DNA from: Microbacterium sp. Leaf288
GTDB taxonomy: Bacteria; Actinomycetota; Actinomycetes; Actinomycetales; Microbacteriaceae
Direction of reading: 5' to 3'
Length of the DNA stretch: 64,000 nucleotides
Assembly: GCF_001422925.1 (NCBI RefSeq)
Contig: NZ_LMNI01000012.1
Coordinates: 558,345 to 622,344 of the forward strand
In this document: positions 61,894 through 64,000 of the stretch, one piece after another
Layout of the letters: each line of letters opens with the position of its first letter
Numbering within the stretch: position 1 is the first letter of the stretch
Notes under the pieces: model-generated
What the model saw: only the letters and a program-made list of their open reading frames with translations
Database searches by the model: none
What the model was told of the DNA's origin: nothing
Program-made: the position numbers and the translations under genes

Positions 61894-62058
61894 CGCGATC
61901 CCCTCCTGCCGTTCCCGTGAGGCTCGTCATCGAGCCTCGAGGATGTATTCCGACCGATGGGCGGTCATGGATGCAGCCGCAGCATCCCATCCGATTCGGC
62001 ACCCGCCCCGAAGACCTTTCACAGCGCGGCAGATCGCCGCGGGAAAGAGAGGTCTCTC

Positions 62059-62466
62059 ATGGGCTCGTCACCGAACCGCATCGTCGCCACGGTCTTCGGC
62101 GCCGTCTACCTCCTCGTCGGGCTTCTCGGGTTCTTCGTCACCGGTCCCATCAGCTTCATCGCGACCGAGGGTGGGCTGCTCCTGGGGATCTTCGAGGTCA
62201 ACCCGCTGCACAACGTCGCGCACCTGCTCATCGGAGCGGCGCTGCTGATCGCCGGTATCGCCGGTGCGCGCCCGGCCAAGATCGTGAACGTCACGGTCGG
62301 CGCCGCGTACCTGCTGCTGGGTGTCGTGGGCTTCTTCCTCGTCGGCACGCCGGCGAACATCCTCGCGCTCAACGCGCCCGACCACTTCCTGCACCTCGCG
62401 AGCGCCATCGTGCTGCTCGGCGTCGGCCTGGCCGCCGAGCGGACATCGCGCGTCGCGACCGCATGA
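62059..62466 (+). CDS. DUF4383 membrane protein
   Basis: A 135-residue inner-membrane protein with four predicted helices and the DUF4383 signature (VFGAVYLLVGLLGFFVTG, NPLHNVAHLLIGAALLIAG, NVTVGAAYLLLGVVGFFL). The His residues in NVAHL and DHFLHL are typical. The function is unknown. The start at 62059 has GAAAGAGAGG upstream. Stop and the next start overlap (ATGA). A CCATCC-N16-CGAAGA sequence lies 72 to 45 bases before the ATG. Confidence 0.85.
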   Translation: MGSSPNRIVATVFGAVYLLVGLLGFFVTGPISFIATEGGLLLGIFEVNPLHNVAHLLIGAALLIAGIAGARPAKIVNVTVGAAYLLLGVVGFFLVGTPANILALNAPDHFLHLASAIVLLGVGLAAERTSRVATA

Positions 62467-62996
62467 TCGCGGCGACGGGGGAACCCACGGCGGAGCGCGT
62501 CAGCCGCGCGCCGTCGTGGGTGCCGGTCGCCGCGTGGGGGTTCGGGCTCGTCGCGGTCGCGCTCGGCGCGGCCGCGATCGTGGCGGTGCAGGCCGACGCG
62601 CTGTCCCGGGTCCTCGGAGGACTCTCGGTCGGGGTGGGACTGGGGGCACTCGGATGGGGTGCAGCGCGCCTCTGGCTCGACCGCACCCCGCTCCCTCGAG
62701 TGGCCGTCTCCGGACTCTTCGTCGGCATGGGCGTCGCCGTTGCGCTGCTCGCGACCGCGCCGGGGCGCGCGAGCATCCTCGCGGTGGCCCTCCTGCTGGC
62801 GCTCGGCGTCGCGGCCGCCTGCGGGATCGTGCGAGGGACGAGGCATCCGTCCCCGCGGTCGAGCCTGTGGGGCTTGGTCGCTGCGGCGGCGCTGGTCACC
62901 GTCGTGGTGGTGCCCGCGCTCGGCGCCTGCCAGGGCGCGGCACTCCTGAACGTCGACGGCACCGTGCTTCCCGTCATCACCCACGAGGGACATTGA
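62463..62996 (+). CDS. Uncharacterised multi-helix membrane protein
   Basis: A 177-residue membrane protein with five predicted helices covering most of its length (VPVAAWGFGLVAVALGAAA, RVLGGLSVGVGLGALGWG, VAVSGLFVGMGVAVALLAT, ILAVALLLALGVAAACGIV, LVAAAALVTVVVVPALGA). A single Cys in a C-Q-G-A context near the end faces outside. The family is not recognised. It is translationally coupled to the DUF4383 gene, so the two probably form a complex. Confidence 0.65.
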   Translation: MIAATGEPTAERVSRAPSWVPVAAWGFGLVAVALGAAAIVAVQADALSRVLGGLSVGVGLGALGWGAARLWLDRTPLPRVAVSGLFVGMGVAVALLATAPGRASILAVALLLALGVAAACGIVRGTRHPSPRSSLWGLVAAAALVTVVVVPALGACQGAALLNVDGTVLPVITHEGH

Positions 62997-63086
62997 ACGG
63001 ATGCCGCATCGCAGCCGGTTTCGGCGGCGCGACCGTGGTGGCCTTCCCTGCGTCGATCGAGGTCCACCACGGCCCGCCGTCCGCCG

Positions 63087-63677
63087 TCAGGAGGCCGGAA
63101 CGAGAACGCGATCGATCGTGTGGATCACGCCGTTGGTCGCGGGGATGTTGATCGCCCAGAAGACCAGCCGCGGGTCACTGAGGGCAGGGGTCTCATCGCG
63201 CAGGTTGATTCCGCGGGGGTTGACGACACCGCCGTTGGCCATGGTGAGAGACCGCGCCGTGAGGACCTTCACCGGGCCGAGCTTCTCACCCGCGACCACG
63301 TGGTACAGCAGGATGTTCGAGACCTGCTCGGTGGTGAACGTCGACGTGATGGCGGCCAGCGCGTCAGCCTCGCTGGCCGGCGCCGTGCCCGTGAGGTCGG
63401 TCACGAGGCGCAGGAATGCGCGGTCGTTCGGTGCGAACACCGTGTAGGTCTGGCTCGTGTCGGCGAGCGCGCCGTTGAGCCCCGTGGCCAGCACCGCCTG
63501 AACGAGGATGTCGTAGTCCCACGGGTTGGCGTCGGGGGCGCCACCGCCGGATGCGGCGACGGCGACATCCACAATCGTGCCGGCGGGGGCGGAGCCGCCG
63601 TGAGCCTGCGCGGGCGTGGAATTGAACACGAGAGCCAGGGCGGCGACCGCCGCAACGGCCAGGCGAGACTTCTTCAT
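63087..63677 (-). CDS. Exported fasciclin-domain protein (MPT70/MPT83-like)
   Basis: A 196-residue exported protein. The Sec signal peptide (about 1-25) ends in PAQA. One fasciclin (FAS1) domain follows, with YTVFAPNDRAFLRL near residue 86, LLYHVVAGEKL near 128 and NGVIHTIDRVLVP at the C terminus. There is no lipobox or wall-anchor, so it is secreted. In mycobacteria the homologues are induced by SigK when the RskA anti-sigma factor is released. The next gene is an RskA-type protein and the upstream DNA has a SigK-like promoter. I chose the ATG at 63677, because it gives a standard signal peptide. Confidence 0.88.
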   Translation of the reverse strand: MKKSRLAVAAVAALALVFNSTPAQAHGGSAPAGTIVDVAVAASGGGAPDANPWDYDILVQAVLATGLNGALADTSQTYTVFAPNDRAFLRLVTDLTGTAPASEADALAAITSTFTTEQVSNILLYHVVAGEKLGPVKVLTARSLTMANGGVVNPRGINLRDETPALSDPRLVFWAINIPATNGVIHTIDRVLVPAS

Positions 63678-63736
63678 GGTTCCGATCTCCTTCGATGCGA
63701 TTCCCGGCACCGTCCGAACGAAGGGTGCCGTAGAGG

Positions 63737-63765
63737 TATTCGCCCGAAGACTCGGCTACGGATGC
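63737..63765 (-). promoter_or_regulatory. SigK-type promoter upstream of fasciclin gene
   Basis: Reading on the minus strand, GCATCC (63765-63760) is followed by a 17-base spacer and CGAATA (63742-63737). This matches the CATCC/CGAAT type promoter recognised by SigK in mycobacteria, as I recall it. It ends 59 bases before the fasciclin ATG. Confidence 0.55.
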
Positions 63766-63819
63766 AGCGGCCGGAAGTTTCGCTCCGGATTCGCGCGCGC
63801 ACCGCTGCGCACATCCCAC

Positions 63820-63846
63820 CCCGGCGCCCCGCCGAGGGGCGCCGGG
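63820..63846 (-). terminator. Hairpin terminator after the anti-sigma factor gene
   Basis: An 11-bp perfect stem (CCCGGCGCCCC at 63820-63830 with GGGGCGCCGGG at 63836-63846) has a 5-base loop. On the minus strand it begins directly after the stop codon of the anti-sigma factor gene and separates it from the fasciclin gene. Confidence 0.75.
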
Positions 63847-64000
63847 TCAGCTGAACTCGAGCGGCCCGCGCACGATCGAGTCGCCGGAATGGGTGGGATC
63901 TCCGTCGAGGGGCTCCTGCGAGACGTCGACGAGCACGTATTCGCGCAGATCGACGTCGGCCGGAACCACGAACGTCCCCTTCTTCCCGTCGAGCTCGCCG
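63847..64000 (-). CDS. C-terminal part of an RskA-type anti-sigma factor
   Basis: The window edge cuts this gene, leaving only the last ~50 codons before the TGA at 63847-63849. The readable end, with FVVPADVDLREYVLVDVSQE then DGDPTHSGDSIVRGPLE, is the typical extracytoplasmic end of RskA-like (anti-sigma-K) factors. The rest, with the zinc-anti-sigma helix and one membrane helix, would lie beyond the edge. Its sigma factor gene is expected just upstream of it, outside this window. Confidence 0.75.
   Translation of the reverse strand, partial: GELDGKKGTFVVPADVDLREYVLVDVSQEPLDGDPTHSGDSIVRGPLEFS

Overview
The window comes from a very GC-rich actinobacterium. The gene families present point to Microbacteriaceae, probably Microbacterium or a close relative: a DUF222/HNH endonuclease, WYL and LuxR-LAL regulators, PspC two-component genes, separate LigC-type ligase and LigD-type polymerase, and short intergenic repeats around TTGAGCGAGC. 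It looks like ordinary chromosome with much accessory metabolism. I see no rRNA, tRNA, CRISPR array, prophage or insertion sequence.

Layout. 0-5 kb: the 5' end of a membrane protein, a deazaflavin-type reductase, a tautomerase, sucCD (TCA cycle) and a FAD/Rieske oxidoreductase divergent from a TetR gene. 5-16 kb: a P-type ATPase that has lost the usual ion ligands, a zinc alcohol dehydrogenase, small DUF proteins, a DyP peroxidase operon with an unrecognised partner, an acyl-CoA dehydrogenase and an AI-2E family permease. 16-28 kb: a small protein behind a structured leader, a large LuxR regulator, an ATP-dependent DNA ligase and an AEP polymerase (NHEJ-type repair) separated by a lipoprotein that looks like a dead serine hydrolase, an SseB protein, a MerR regulator with a clear operator, and PcrA helicase. 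28-35 kb: CHAD, YccF and GntR genes, then a PspC/histidine kinase/response regulator cell-envelope stress module and a lipoprotein. 35-41.5 kb: a 1010-residue membrane protein with a glycosidase-like extracellular part, a degenerate EAL protein, a MarR regulator and an intact GGDEF diguanylate cyclase. 41.6-50.6 kb: an ABC-2 exporter with a divergent WYL regulator, a CPA1 antiporter, a DUF222/HNH gene, a HbpS-like protein, and an SDR plus XRE pair. 50.7-58 kb: a HEAT-repeat/glycosyltransferase fusion coupled to a second glycosyltransferase, DUF1697, an aldo/keto reductase, a saccharopine dehydrogenase-like protein and a DMT transporter. 58-64 kb: an exported RidA protein divergent from a Tat-exported flavin amine oxidase, a quinone oxidoreductase, two small membrane proteins, and a fasciclin protein next to the 3' end of an RskA-type anti-sigma factor.

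Genes that plausibly work together: sucC with sucD; the DyP peroxidase with its 312-residue partner; LigC with the PolDom protein; the PspC genes with their kinase and regulator; the two glycosyltransferases; the amine oxidase with RidA, since RidA hydrolyses the imines such oxidases make; and the anti-sigma factor with the fasciclin gene, whose upstream DNA carries a SigK-like promoter. Functions are inferred from sequence motifs read by eye; no database search was run.
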